Assembly: GCA_013399895.1 (NCBI GenBank)
Contig: VXBA01006146.1
Location: 1,263 to 65,262 of the forward strand
DNA length: 64,000 nt
Source of the DNA: Serilophus lunatus
Taxonomy: Eukaryota; Chordata; Aves; Passeriformes; Eurylaimidae
Direction of reading: 5' to 3'
In this document: piece by piece, positions 1 to 11,080 of the stretch
Layout: every line of letters starts with the position of its first letter
Numbering within the stretch: position 1 is the stretch's first letter
Position numbers and translations under genes: made by a program
The notes under the pieces: model-generated
What the model was told of the DNA's origin: nothing
Databases searched by the model: none
Seen by the model: the letters and a program-made list of their open reading frames with translations, nothing else

Positions 1-21
1 GCGCGCCCCAAAGCCGCAAAG

Positions 22-500
22 GGGTGGGGGGGGGGGGGGTCACCAGATCCCGGGACGGATCCCGGGATCAATCCTGGGACAAGTCCGGGGAAAAATGTGC
101 CCTAGGGGCAGGAACGGAGTGGGAAATGGGATACAGGGAAGGGCACCAGATTTTGGGAGAGATCCTGGGACACATTCCAGGACAGATCTGGGGACAGATG
201 CCAGGAGAGTTCCCAGGACAAATGTACCACTGGGATGGGCCCCATGGATAAGGAGTGGGATACAGGGCATCACCAGATTCGGGGACAGATCCAGGGATGT
301 GCCACAGGGATGGGAACGGGGCTGGGAACAGGACACAGAGCGACTCCAGATCCAGTGGCAAATCCCGGGAGAGACCCAGGAACAGATCTGAGGACAGACC
401 TGGGAACAAATGAGCCACGAGATCAGTGCAAGGGATGGGGAATGGGATACAGGGGGTCACCACATCCCAGGACAGATCCTGGGACAACTCCAACCCCAGA
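22..500. repeat. GC-rich minisatellite with higher-order period
   Basis: After a G tract (about 22-40), short motifs of the type GGGACAGATCC recur with variation. A larger block, 'caccagat' followed by such motifs and then 'gggaatgggatacagg', restarts near 40, 144, 270, 342 and 455, so larger units are about 70-126 bases. Long open frames on both strands here come from the repeat and not from genes. The array runs up to the aminotransferase-like exon, so it is probably intronic. Confidence 0.75.
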
Positions 501-511
501 GCTCTCCACAG

Positions 512-645
512 GTGCCTACAACCTGGAATACGTGGCAGGCCTGGTGGCCAAGCAAATTTCCCGAATCCTGGAATACCAGGATGGCGGAATTCCCTGTGAT
601 CCCCAGAACATTGTCCCCTGCAGTGGCACCACGCCTGCCCTGGTG
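512..645 (+). CDS. Exon resembling alanine aminotransferase (GPT/GPT2-like), partial gene
   Basis: A 134-base exon candidate preceded by a good acceptor (ctctccacag) and followed by a good donor (gtg|gtgagg). It starts by finishing a split codon and then reads 44 residues in frame. The segment AYN...ILEYQDGGIPCDPQNI aligns by eye with the alanine aminotransferase stretch 'GAY...YIERRDGGIPADPNNV...TGASDAIV', and the right boundary falls at the same place. Known ALT enzymes transfer an amino group between alanine and 2-oxoglutarate using pyridoxal phosphate. Oddities: the usual TGAS turn reads SGTT here, and no other aminotransferase exon is visible in the window. It may be part of a gene extending left, a diverged paralogue or a remnant. 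The PLP lysine is not in this exon, so activity cannot be judged. Confidence 0.5.
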
Positions 646-872
646 GTGAGGGGGAGGGACACCAGGGGGTGGCCTTGGGGACACTGGGGGAATGGCCTTG
701 GGGACACCGGGGGCCGATCCTTGGGACATTGGGGAGTGGCCCTGGGGATACCAGGAGGGAGGTGGTGGCCTTGGGGAAACCAGGGGGTGGCCCTGAGGAC
801 ACCGAGGGGCAGGTGGTGGCCTTGGGGACATCATAGGGGTGGCCTTGGGGACATCGGGAGCTGGTCCCAGTG
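646..872. repeat. Minisatellite, about 24-27 base unit
   Basis: Around nine to ten imperfect copies of GTGGCCTTGGGGACACCAGG run directly from the donor of the aminotransferase-like exon to near 872. The plus strand is G-rich, with many GGGG runs. It probably lies in an intron. Confidence 0.8.
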
Positions 873-922
873 GGCCCAGAGCATCTGGTACTAAGGTCTT
901 TTCCTCTTCATTTTTCCACCAG

Positions 923-1078
923 AATGACAGCAGTGTGCAGGTGCGCTCCCTGGTAGTCTTCTACATGCTGGTGGCTTGGGTAGAGACAAAGGGAAAGAAG
1001 ACCCTGAAACAACAGGTCTACCTGAGCCTGCTGCCACTCTTCTTGCTTTGTCACGATGAGAACCAGGATGTGGCAGAG
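923..1078 (+). CDS. MROH-like exon a
   Basis: 52 codons from NDSSVQVRSL to DENQDVAE. The acceptor is tttttccaccag. The intron starts with GC (gag|gcaagg), which matches the consensus of the minor GC-AG class; the next exon then continues in frame with the expected 'ASW' residues. Confidence 0.65.
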
Positions 1079-2173
1079 GCAAGGGCTTGTGGCTCTGGTG
1101 TCCCTGTGGGAGGAGGCTGGGCTACCTCCTGCCCTGACACCTCGTGGGCTCCAGCCTCCTGCTGGCCTTGGTGCAGGGATGCACGTCCTGGGCCCTGGGC
1201 TGCGGTGTCACCTCCTGGTCTCTGTTGCTCTGCAGGCCTCTTGGGTTGCACTGCTTCGGGCGCTCAAGTTCCTCAAGTGGAGAGATCTGGAGAGGCTGCT
1301 GAATGAGAAGCAGCTGTGGACCTTCAGCAAGTGCCTGGTAAGGAGGGCCCCAAAGCCCCAGCTCCGACGCCCCGGGAGTGGGGCTGGCACTGTGGCCCTG
1401 TCCACTCCTGCACTCACGGACACCAGCCTGCGCCCCAGCCCTCTGCTCCCTGCAAAGCGTGGCCCCAGCAGCTGCTGGCCGGGCCTCGGGGCTGTGCGGG
1501 CGGGGGAGGCCAGAGCTGGGTGCAGGGAGCTCCCGGCCAAGGAGCAGAGCCTGAGCCAAGCCTTCTTTCTCTCCAGCTGAAAAAGAAGAGGAGGCGAGCG
1601 GCCAAGTACCTGCGCCAGGCCCTGCCCTACCTGCAGAGCCCCCAGGAGCCCCTGCGAGAGGCAGCCGTCAGGTTCCTGGGTGAGCCCCAAGGCCGGGGTC
1701 CCTGCCCACCCCACTGCAGCTCGGCCCCAGCCCCGGCTGCTGCAGCGGCAGCAGGATCCGGCCCAGGGGCTGCGGAGCCCCGACTGCCCTGGCGGCTGCT
1801 GCCGCCTCTCCCAGCCCAGGCCTTGGGAGTCAGGATTCTCTGTGTTCCCAGGGATGGCCGGGAGGTACNGCAGAGAGCGGTTTCAGGGCCACCAGCCGTA
1901 TTGGTGGCCAGCCCCTTCTGGCTGATCCCGTTGGGCCCTGCTCCCTCCTGGCCAAGGCAGGAGCTGGGTGAGATGACTGTGGCACAAGGGGCTCTGGCTC
2001 TGGGCTCTGACTGCCTCTCCATTCTTCTCTCTTAAGAGCTGGAAAAGATGACCGAAGATGACAGCCTCGCCATCTCAACCCTGGCTCATCAAAACCTGCA
2101 CATGCTACAATCCCTACAGTCATCTTCGTACTCGGGACTCCAGCAGCTCCATGCCTGGGTCCGCAGGACGTAG
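923..2173 (+). CDS. 3' part of a maestro heat-like repeat (MROH) family gene
   Basis: Four candidate exons (923-1078, 1236-1337, 1577-1679, 2037-2173) read as the C-terminal part of the bird-expanded MROH-like HEAT-repeat proteins. Diagnostic stretches are LLPLFLLCHDENQDVAE, the join to ASWVALLRALKFLKWRDLE, and ALPYLQSPQEPLREAAVRFL, followed by a tail ending in HAWVRRT and a TAG stop. The first three exons join in frame (phase 0, 0, then one base over). The join between the third and last exons is unresolved: a short homologous stretch at 1852-1890 (GMAGRY...) contains the only ambiguous base of the window (1869), and I find no donor there that restores frame. The molecular role of these proteins is poorly known; HEAT repeats are helical protein-binding scaffolds. 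Upstream exons are not identified. It may be a real gene end, a pseudogene, or a copy with an assembly error at 1869. Confidence 0.65.
1236..1337 (+). CDS. MROH-like exon b
   Basis: 34 codons, ASWVALL...WTFSKCL, between the acceptor gttgctctgcag and the donor ctg|gtaagg. Phase 0 on both sides. Confidence 0.7.
1577..1679 (+). CDS. MROH-like exon c
   Basis: 103 bases, LKKKRRRAAKYLRQ...REAAVRFLG, between the acceptor ttctctccag and the donor cctgg|gtgagc. It leaves one base of a split glycine codon. The YLQSPQEPLREAAVRF stretch is the best family signature here. Confidence 0.75.
2037..2173 (+). CDS. MROH-like terminal exon
   Basis: After ctctcttaag the frame reads LEKMTEDDSLAISTLAHQ...LQQLHAWVRRT and stops at TAG 2171-2173. 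It resembles the terminal 'SISSLAIQT' region of the family. The link to the previous exon is not in frame with any donor I can choose. Confidence 0.5.
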
Positions 2174-5100
2174 AACATCCAGCCTTCTCAGCAGGCCTTT
2201 TTCTAACTGTGCTGCTGGAGCTCTCTGGAGACCTGATGTGGCAAGCTCCATCTGCTGGGGCTTTCTGAGCCTATGGGGAAGCCCCCTTCTCTGCAAGCAC
2301 TCCCTGATACAGACTGCATGCAGGGAAACAAAACCTCCATCTATATGGGCCCCCTCATCCCGACCTTGCAGCTGCATCATCCCAAACTTGCTAAGTATAA
2401 AAAAGTTGTTGAAAACAATTTAACAAAACTTGTCCTTGCATCTTGTTTATGAAGAAAACAAAGTGTAAAACTATATTTCCACAATCGAACTAAACTGCTC
2501 ATCATCCTTGGAAACCTCTTCTACAGGGATGGAGAGCATAGTTAAAAAGCAAACACACACTTCCTCCAAACAAACGAGGAGGAATGTGAGTGACATCCTG
2601 AAACCAACATTGGGAGTTCCAAATAATATGAACTCTGAAATACTAGTAAACAAGCTGGTCACACTTACTAGTAACCTGAGTAACTAAGATACCATCTACA
2701 ATTTCCGGCCCTTTCACAACAGCCACTCCACCTCCAGATCCTGTTACTCCAAGTGTGTTTTCCAGGTTCACACTTAGAGCCCCAGGCCCTCTGCAAACAC
2801 AACCTGCCTTCTGCCATCTTCACATCCCTCAGCTCCTGCTTCCAGGCCCGGCAGCAAAACCAGGGTATTGTCGGGGAGAGATCAGATCCCTGTTCCCACA
2901 GGATGCTCTTGCAAGCAACGGCCAGGACTCTCTGCTGTGCAGGGAGCCTTTTTCCTGCCCGCTCTCAACGGTCTTTGGACAGGAGAGCACAGCCTGGCCG
3001 GCTCTGGTGTCAGCAAACCCCAGACAGAGGCAGGGGAAGAAGCAGCGGCGGCTGTTTGGCAGCAATTTCCAAGATGGACTGGAAGGATTCCCCCTCTCGG
3101 GTCTCATTTGATTTGATTTCTGACTGTGTCTGATGCAGGGGCTACAATTCCTGACCTCACGGGCCCAGAACTGGACGCAGTCTCCAGGCCCTGCCTGGCA
3201 GCAGAAATAGGAATGTTCTTGTTCTGCTGCGTAATGTTATACATGATGAGACGTTAACCTTTAGCACACGTATGGTGTTTTTAAAAGGTAATAGGTGTGA
3301 GGTATTCCACAATATTGTGCCCATTGGATATGGGCTCAATATGGGATTTTTAGCATACAAGGGTTTTTTATACAAAATATGAAACATTTTCATATAAAAG
3401 GTTTTCATATAAACACACACAAAACAGAAATGTGGTTTTACTGTTGACATGATTATAACTCAAATCAACAAGGGCTTTTTTTTTCTGTGTGCAAGCTGTT
3501 CTTACCACATTCTTTTACAATTATTGCTACAGTAATTGGTTTGCATAGATAAAAGAAGTGCTGTCAAGTTAAAAATTATCTTGGGATACACGGTAGGAAA
3601 CTCAATACTACATCAAACATGTTTAAGTGAGAATGCAAGTATTTCTTAAAAGGAAAATGGTTACAGGTTTTGAGACTTGGCAAAAGGTTTTCTTGTATGT
3701 TATCTACGTTGTGTTGGCAGTTCGTAGCTGCCTTTTGGGGGGGGCTTTACAAAGGCTCATACATATCTGTATAATTTCAAATACATCTAAACTCTTGCAT
3801 TAACTCCCAAGTTAAATTTGGTTGAATTTTGAAACTTTTAATTGGTTGAAACAAAGTTATATATTTGTAAAATGGGTTTTTCTATAAAACTTCATTAATA
3901 ATTGTTTTTTCAATAAGTTGCTCTCGATGAAAACACAGACAAGAATTAATAAATTGATAGTATAAGCAATTACAGGAGCAGTTAAAAGTTTCATTATTTT
4001 CAGGCAGTTCTGATTTATATTTTATATTATTATTTATAGATATATTTGGGTTTTTTACATTTGATGTTGTAGTTAAAAATCCAGTACACACTAGAATTAG
4101 GGAATGCAGTTTCTGGGTTTCCCTTAGTGTTAACAGATTTTCTTTTCTTATTTATGAGCCATAAATTAACCTTAGCGGTTTTGAAGATAACCCTTGTTTT
4201 GTTTACTTCTGGGATTTTAACTCCTTGCCATTTGGAAAGCACACCCAGTCTCTCGGCATTTTGTTTTATTGACTGTTTCTTAATCTTGCTCAATTTTCTG
4301 ATTTCAAAACTTCATACTCAGCATCAGCCATTAGATTAGAAGCAGGTAAATTTGTAACTCTTTGCTGAGCACAGGATAAACATGCTCCTACACCAGCCCA
4401 AATACTACTTTTACCTTTCCCTTTTTCTCTGTTTCGCTCATTTCACTGTTCAGCACGTGCTGCCCATTTCTCTTTGTCCTTCCAAAACTGCTGAGCCCAG
4501 TCTTTGCACAGTTCTATTTTTGCAGAAATGTATCCACGATGCATCCCACTCCTGACATGAAATTACTGTCACCTGACAGAGGAACAGGAAAAGAATTTCT
4601 GCTTCACACAGAGGCTTATCAGTTTTCTGGGAATGTCTCCCCAGGTGCTGGGACCTTCCAGGAAACAACCAAGAGCTTGTCTCTTCTTTTTGTGACCTTA
4701 TCTAGCACCCCACACAGGGGAAAGCAAGCTTCTTTCTCTTCCACTGCAGGGAAAACCTGGCTGATGGATTCTCTGCACAGGCTCTGTAAAGACAAAGTGC
4801 TTTCAAAGACACGAGCACGAGAGAGGCCCTTGTTCTCCACAGCTGTGGCAGAAGATAATTTTGTATGCACTTGCACTGCATAACTTAGCAACTGTTCTGT
4901 AACTAAACAGCACAGTCAAAACCCACTTAAGAGTTTTGATTAAGGGAGCTACTTCTCAAAGAAATGCTCTCTTTTAAAAGGAACGTGGTCAGGCTAACTG
5001 CTCTGGGAACTGGTGGCAGAGGAAGGGACAGTACAACTGTTCCTTTGAGAGACACATTTTTCTTTTTCCTCCCTTCAGATTGACGAAGAAACCAAATTCC

Positions 5101-8100
5101 AAAGTTCTGCCTTTATGACACCGTTAGATGGCAGTGCAGAATTAATCCTGAGATTCCATTCTGCCACTAAACTGTAGGCAGAACACAAGGGATGCAGGGA
5201 GGGCAGAGCTCAGGAAGAAAACACGAATTAGAGCTTTTTTCACAACCTGGGACTTTTGCATTGACCACAACTGACCGGTACCATTTGACAGATTAGTTCC
5301 CTTCTTGTGAGCAAATACACGAATTGTAGTGAGATTTTCCACTTTGTCCAAGTATTAAGCAAAATCCAGATTATTACAAGAATGTAAATGCAAATCCCAC
5401 TGATTATTACAAGAAGAGAGTTCTGTCCTCAGTATGACCATATCCACATGAACCAGAAGCTACTCTTACTTAAGGGAGTGGGAACTTGGTGTCCAAACCA
5501 TACAGGCTCTTCTGATTCCCAGACGTGGCTGGTTTTAATTGCTGTTTTACATCACTTGCTCATGGCTGTCTAAGGGCACTCAGTGTTGTTCTGTCTTTCT
5601 TTTGTGCTGACCACCCAAAAATGGAAACCCTCTGCTGGGCTGTTTCTCACCTTCTCAACACTGATAACCCTTAAGCAAGAAAAGCTTGCAACTGCATCTC
5701 CTTCCCTCTTTTCCTTCCTCTGCCACATGCTGATCTGTTTGTCCTTTTCTTAAGTACCCAACAAAGATACGTTTGAAAACCCTCGAGGAAAGGCAGGAAA
5801 TAGAAAGAAAGGAATCATAACCATCTGCATTCAGCAGTTGAATGGGATGTTGCCAACCTTAGGTTTAAATCAAAGTCAACTGATCAACAGCAAGTGGAAG
5901 AAAATGCCAAAATTAAACCATTTAGTCCTACTACATTTCTCCTTTTTATCAAAATATCTGTAATGGTGAATCGAAAGGTTCTCAAAAAAACACCAAACCC
6001 CGCCTTCTGAGTTTTTTCCTTTTTCAATTTTGCTACTTTATTCTTCCCGTGTGTATCAGAATTATTTTTAAGCTGGCAATATCAGCTGCATAATATCCTT
6101 GCTCCCCCACCTGAGCTAATCCCAGGAGTGTTTTCAATGGGCTGGCCAACTACAGAAACAACTCCTCTACGGAGCACTCGCATTAATTGCTGTCCTTTGC
6201 CTCTGTCTGCCCTGTCTTCATCCAGCTCTTGAAGCTTTTAGTAGGTAACAGAGGAGTCCTGGGTAAGTCTGTGTCTGGAAGGTCTGCACATCTGACACAT
6301 CCTTCTGATCTGGGAGGAAGCCTCAAACAGGCCCTTAAGAAAGCTGCTCGCCTCCATCACTTTGAGAAAAGCTTATTTCTTCCCTTACCAGGAACCACTT
6401 CTAGGAGGACTCAGTCTAAATGAATACAGCCAATCTCTTCAGATTTTGATGTGGAAAGGAAAAGGGTACAAGCACGATGCAAAATTACCTTCCATGGTAC
6501 TGAGGACAATTTCAAATTTAGATCACTTTCTCATTTTGCATGGGTCACCTCCAAAGCTTTGTGCTACAGCTAATTCTGTTCCACGTGTATATTTGTATAA
6601 AATTTCCATTTCTTGCTGAAGTTAATAACTCTGGCCCCTCTCTAAGCAGTTCAGTGCTAGTAATTCCAGAGAGAGCTCAGGTATGCAGTGCCATCACTCA
6701 AGTCTATAAGGATGTGGATATGAAGCCCTTCTTTCAAGGGGAACACTCCTTTTCCAGGTAGCAAATGTCAAAAGCCAAAGAGGTCGGGGTTTATTGTGTT
6801 GATCTGTTACTATTGGACCATCTTCTCTGTAGTTCCTCAGATGTCCAAGCTTTTGCTCCTTGCAGTGTAAGACCTGCTGCAGAGCCACATGTGATGGGGA
6901 ATGCATCAGCCAGCCCTTGGTGGTGCCTGCAGTGAACACATGCTACTGACAGCAATCCTTCAGCAGGGCTCTGATGACTCAAACTGCCACCTCCAGTGTG
7001 CAGGAAGCCAATACACTGGAGTGTTAATGCATGAGGTGCTTGATCGCTGCAGGGAAATGGGAGGCAAAAATCAATGCTGCAGATGCCAGAAAAGTTTATG
7101 CTCGTGAGCTAAAGCACTGCTGAAAGACTATTTCATCCATATGACCATTCTGTTGATTAAGGAGAAGAAAAGCAATGCCTCAGCTTCCTTGCAAGAATTA
7201 GCTTACAGCAGTTCACCTTCTCTCAAGTCAACACTGTGATGCCAGTGAAACAGATTCAGACAACAAAAGCTCTTCCAGCAGACTCTCCAAACTGGTTGAA
7301 AGCCAAAGCAGAACACAAGAGCTGAGGCTGGTCTGTACCCAGGCACGTCCCAGGTGCTGCCTACGGGGCCCTGATCTCTTCTGAATGAACTGAATGAACC
7401 TGTAACGAGTTGATTCCAATGTGTTTTGAGGGCACTCAGCCCTACAGTGGATCATCTTGATCCAACCTGTGTTTTCTCTGCCTCTGAGATGAACACACAA
7501 GTCCTTTCCTCCCTCTGCTCCAACTTCATGTGCCAAGAAGCCGTGGCTTCCCTGGCACAGACACAGGCTGGGGAAACAGGGCTCTTCAAGTGTATTGGGG
7601 AAGAAACAGGCCCCAAAGTCCAATGCCAGCATATGCTGGGTATTACTGGGACTAAGGTAGTACACTCAAGTATGTTCCACTTCATGCAGAGTTTGGGCTA
7701 GGAGAGCCATATTTTAAATCTCTCTTATTAGTGGCCACAAGAGTGTGGGTTGATGTCAGACTGCTGGACAATGATTTCCATGAGGAGACACTCAGCAAGC
7801 CTTTTCTATAGAACCATTTACAGCAGGAGAAACCTGATTTTGTCCCTGGAAACCGACACTGAATAAATTCATACAGCTAGGATTAGAAAAGAAGGGAGGG
7901 TGACAAAATTACAGTGTCATATCTGGAAGGCAGGGCATGCTCACAAGGTTGAAAATGCAGAATGGGAGAAAGACAAGCTCCTGGAAGCTTTGCACACATC
8001 AGTTAGAGTGAGGAAGGCTTTCGCACTTTGTTATACTCACATTTGTATTTCTGCTCCTTCCATCAGGTACTGGAGCAGGACTAGCCCTGGCTAAGTGGAG

Positions 8101-8470
8101 AGGCACTACCTGGGGAACAGGATTGGAGCAACCTGCCAATCAGACACGACACGAGATAAAATTCAGCCCAAACAGAAAAGATGGACATTTTCTGCAGGCC
8201 ACAGGCAAGGCCTCCTTGTATGTAAATGATCTGCCTGCTTCTTGCAGCACTGGTTTTGTTGTCATCCCACCGTGGCCAAAGCTGGAACCAGTCCCTTTCC
8301 AAGGCCCCCGTGTCTGCTCTCACGTAGGTGCTGGCTTTCTCCATTGCAGAACTTCAGCTCTGTTAACCAAGAGAAGACCCAATCCTGCCCTCCCACACCG
8401 TGATCTTCCCTCTGCAGCTTCAAACCTGTTTCAAGACTGGGGAGTCTGGAGAAAGACATCCCCTTGTTTT
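2174..8470. other. Stretch with no recognised gene
   Basis: Becomes AT-rich after about 2.4 kb. Both strands were read for further LANCL1 exons (expected next residues resemble 'IAVLYLHLYDVFGD') and none was seen. If LANCL1 continues off the left edge, this is its intron 2. Short open frames here show no family signature. Confidence 0.6.
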
Positions 8471-8610
8471 AATGGGCTAGAACACGCAGAAGCAGCGCCG
8501 TTCTCGACACGGACCGACTGTGAGCCTTCCAGCGGCAAATCCGCACGGTCTGCCTTGTCCTGACCGAGAAGTGTCCCCCGCAGAGCTCCCGCTCCCCGGG
8601 ATCCGACCCT

Positions 8611-8732
8611 CCCTGCCCAGCCCGTGTACGCGGCGCAGTCCGGTGCGGGTCCGCAGACTTGAGGCCGCTCTCCATCCGCTGCAGCAGCTCCCGGATTTTG
8701 TTCTTCAGCCGCTGCGTGCATTCGGGGGGCGG
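8611..8732 (-). CDS. LANCL1: LANCL1 coding exon 2, frame-disrupted
   Basis: Acceptor AG at 8734-8733. Conserved residues NKIRELLQRMESGLKSADP, then the conserved YTGWAG is displaced by one base. The left end is approximate because no GT donor lies at the expected position; the nearest GT (gag|ggtcgg, near 8606) is weak. Confidence 0.65.
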
Positions 8733-8946
8733 CTGCGGAGAGAAAACCCAGCAGACGTGAAGGAAACGCCGGGACCCCGGGGACACCCGGCGGGGCACGG
8801 GGGTCTTTAACCAGCCAGGTCTCCGCTCGACACACGCCCGGGCAGCTCCCCCCGGCCGCGCTCACCCTCCCGGCCGTGTCCAAGCAGCCGGTGGCCAAGG
8901 ACTTGTCGCAGCCCGCGTAGGGCTCGGGGAGCGCCCGCTGCGCCAT
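8611..8946 (-). CDS. LANCL1: LanC-like protein 1, first two coding exons (partial)
   Basis: Minus-strand gene. Exon 1 (8946 down to 8866) has 27 codons starting MAQRALPEPYAG and ending DTAGR, very like LANCL1 'MAQRAFPNPYADYNKSL...DAAGR', with donor agg|gtgagc. Exon 2 (8732 down to about 8611) follows an acceptor ctctccgcag in phase 0 and contains QRLKNKIRELLQRMESGLK and SADP, then YTGWAG in a different frame. LANCL proteins are zinc-binding relatives of bacterial lanthionine cyclases that add glutathione to dehydrated residues; their zinc ligands lie in later exons that are not in this window. Oddities: one base appears to be missing between SADPHR and DCAAYTGWAG (about 8636-8650), and the expected donor after the WAG codons reads ggag instead of gt. 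Either an assembly or sequencing error in GC-rich DNA, or a damaged gene. Head-to-head neighbour of CPS1, as in human. Confidence 0.8.
8866..8946 (-). CDS. LANCL1: LANCL1 coding exon 1
   Basis: ATG at 8946-8944, 27 codons, canonical donor at 8865-8864. The start was chosen because MAQRA is the conserved LANCL1 N-terminus. Confidence 0.85.
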
Positions 8947-10985
8947 CCCGGCCCCGCTCGGCTCCGCCCCAGAAGGCGGCGGTGGCGGGGCCGCTGCTCG
9001 GCCCTTCCCGCTCGGGGGGATGCTCTTGTCTGTCCATGTGTCAATTCCTTATTACAGTAAGAGCTCAAAGAAAACGAAAAAGTTATTTCAGGCGATGGTG
9101 AGAAACAAGCAGATAAGAGGGAATCCCAGTTCTGTTTGCTGTCAGTTCCTTTTTTCACTCAACTCTTCCTTGTTTGGTGAATTTCAATCGCATCAGCGCC
9201 GCTTTGCATTCAAGGCAGCGAGATGGACTTTAGTATTCAGGGAGGTAGCTCTACCATCAGAAAAATAATGTAGGGTCTTTCTGCTTATGGCCAAATTCGC
9301 AGCCCTGTATTGTAGTCTTCCCGTCCATCTGCAGGTCAAAACAATATTCGCTGCCCTCCTTCCCTCAGGCACAGTTCAGTATTAACTTCCAGCATAAAGC
9401 ACACCATTTGGAGTCTTTTGGCTTTGATTCCTCCCATTATTTTTTCCAGATCACTTGATTCTCCCAAATTATCCTGCCTGTCCTCTTCACCATTCTGCCA
9501 AGGAGTTATGTTTCCGTATGTTCTTTTCTATGTGACTGTGATCACTTAGCCTTAGATGCACCTATTGCTGCCCAGGATGAATCCAGAAATCCAGGGCGTG
9601 GCTGTCACCCAGAGCCCAGGGAAGGGAGTTGTGATTCATCCTTAGTAAGCTGCCCATGCAGAATAGGGAATGAAAGAAGGAAATGAACCTGAGAGGAAAG
9701 CTGGTCCTAGGTTACTGCAAGTCACTTTGGAGTGTTTGGAGGTGGCAGGCTTGTTTGTTTACTTTGTCTGAAAAAAGGTCATACCACATTCAGTGAAAAA
9801 AAATAAAATCTATTAAAGCAGCTCTGTTCAGAACACATCTAGAGAGGAATGTTGTTATGGGGAAAGGGGAGTTTTGCCCGGCCTTTCGAGAGGAGAGATT
9901 TTCTCTACCCTTAGTAATTTATATGTGTGTCAGCGTCCCTGGGAGATCAAAACCCTTTAATTCCCGATGAGTCTGTCAGTGTCCCGTTTTGGGAGGACCC
10001 TTCACTGACAGGTTCAGTAGTCAGAAGGTGAGTTCAATTGCCCTTTCAGGGGTGGGGCCTCAGTGGGCCTTCCACATGTGTTATCTATCACTGGCCATTG
10101 TGAACATCTTATTAGTAACGACTCTTAATAGTGTACAGGAAACACACTCATATTAATACAAATCGTGACAGGTTAATAAGATTCGTAAGTCATTGGTGAT
10201 AGTGTCTATCTGCAAAAATATGTGTAAAACAATCTACCAATACTACGAAGCAAGCACAAACACAAGCTCTAATATGAAGAAATATACTAAAATACTTACA
10301 TAGCAAGCACAAGCTCTAGTCCTAAAAGCAGAGTTTAATGCATGTAGAATACAGTTCTTACCCAATAGGTAGGGGGAGAAGCAACTCCCATCCTGTCAAC
10401 TGTCCTCTCAATTTCAGTGGACATCTTCCTCCCCGGAGTCCCCATACTTGTAACTTACTTTTATACAGTTCCTTTAGGTTTTGGGTAGAGTTTGAGTGAC
10501 TCTAGTCAAAAGTGCTTAATTGGGTAGCTGCCCTTGGTGTCTACCTCCCTTCTGGGACAGTTACAAGATGGTCTTTGAACTTCAAAACGTCACCACATTT
10601 CCCTCCCTGCAGGATGTTTGGGGGAGGAGGCCACAGTGCCTTCACACTACTACCCTCTCTGTTACATCCCCCATAGTAGGTGTATATCAGTGTTTGGGGA
10701 ACATTTAGGTGGCGTTGACCATGTCTCATCTGGGGAGCAGCAGCCCAGGATCAGCAGCTGCTTTTTACCCTCTAATTCTTCTCCTCTAATTTTTAACCCT
10801 ATCCATCACTCCACAGCAGCTGTGAGAGAACACAGAGAAAATGTTGAGAAAGCATTCTCGGTAGTCCCATCACAGTTAGCCCTAGAAAAATCTGTCTCTG
10901 AAATGACTCATGATCAGTAGTTGAGTAAGGTCCCAAAACTTTCTGCCTGTGAGAAAAAAATAGTGCGCAACGAGGCACTTAGTGT

Positions 10986-11080
10986 CATGGTTTAGATGAT
11001 GGGTTGGTGTTGGGTTGTATCTTGGGCTTGATGATCTCAAAGATCTCTTTCAACCTTGTTAATACTGTGATACTGTAATG
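10986..11080 (+). mobile_element. CR1 LINE 3' tail
   Basis: Matches the CR1 3' end by eye: 'cttgatgatctcaaagatctctttcaacc' corresponds to the usual 'ttgatgatcttaaaggtcttttccaacc'. The upstream part resembles the CR1 tail inside the LTR at 38.6 kb, so both may be one subfamily. Confidence 0.7.

Larger units (their letters stand above)
8480..9018 (-). promoter_or_regulatory. LANCL1: CpG-rich island and presumed LANCL1 promoter
   Basis: Dense CpG and high GC over about 0.5 kb, dropping sharply to AT-rich sequence at about 9019. It covers both LANCL1 exons and the sequence upstream of its ATG. A GC box (GGGGCGG on the minus strand, 8964-8970) lies about 20 bases upstream of the start codon. No TATA box is seen, which is usual for CpG-island promoters. 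Confidence 0.7.

Noticed and set aside
68..802. A 244-residue open frame on the minus strand and several overlapping plus-strand frames
   Set aside because: They come from GC-rich minisatellites with few stops; the proteins are Pro, Gly and Ser repeats.
1316..2035. A 239-residue plus-strand open frame read as one exon
   Set aside because: Only 1577-1679 matches the MROH family; the rest is low-complexity GC-rich intron sequence.
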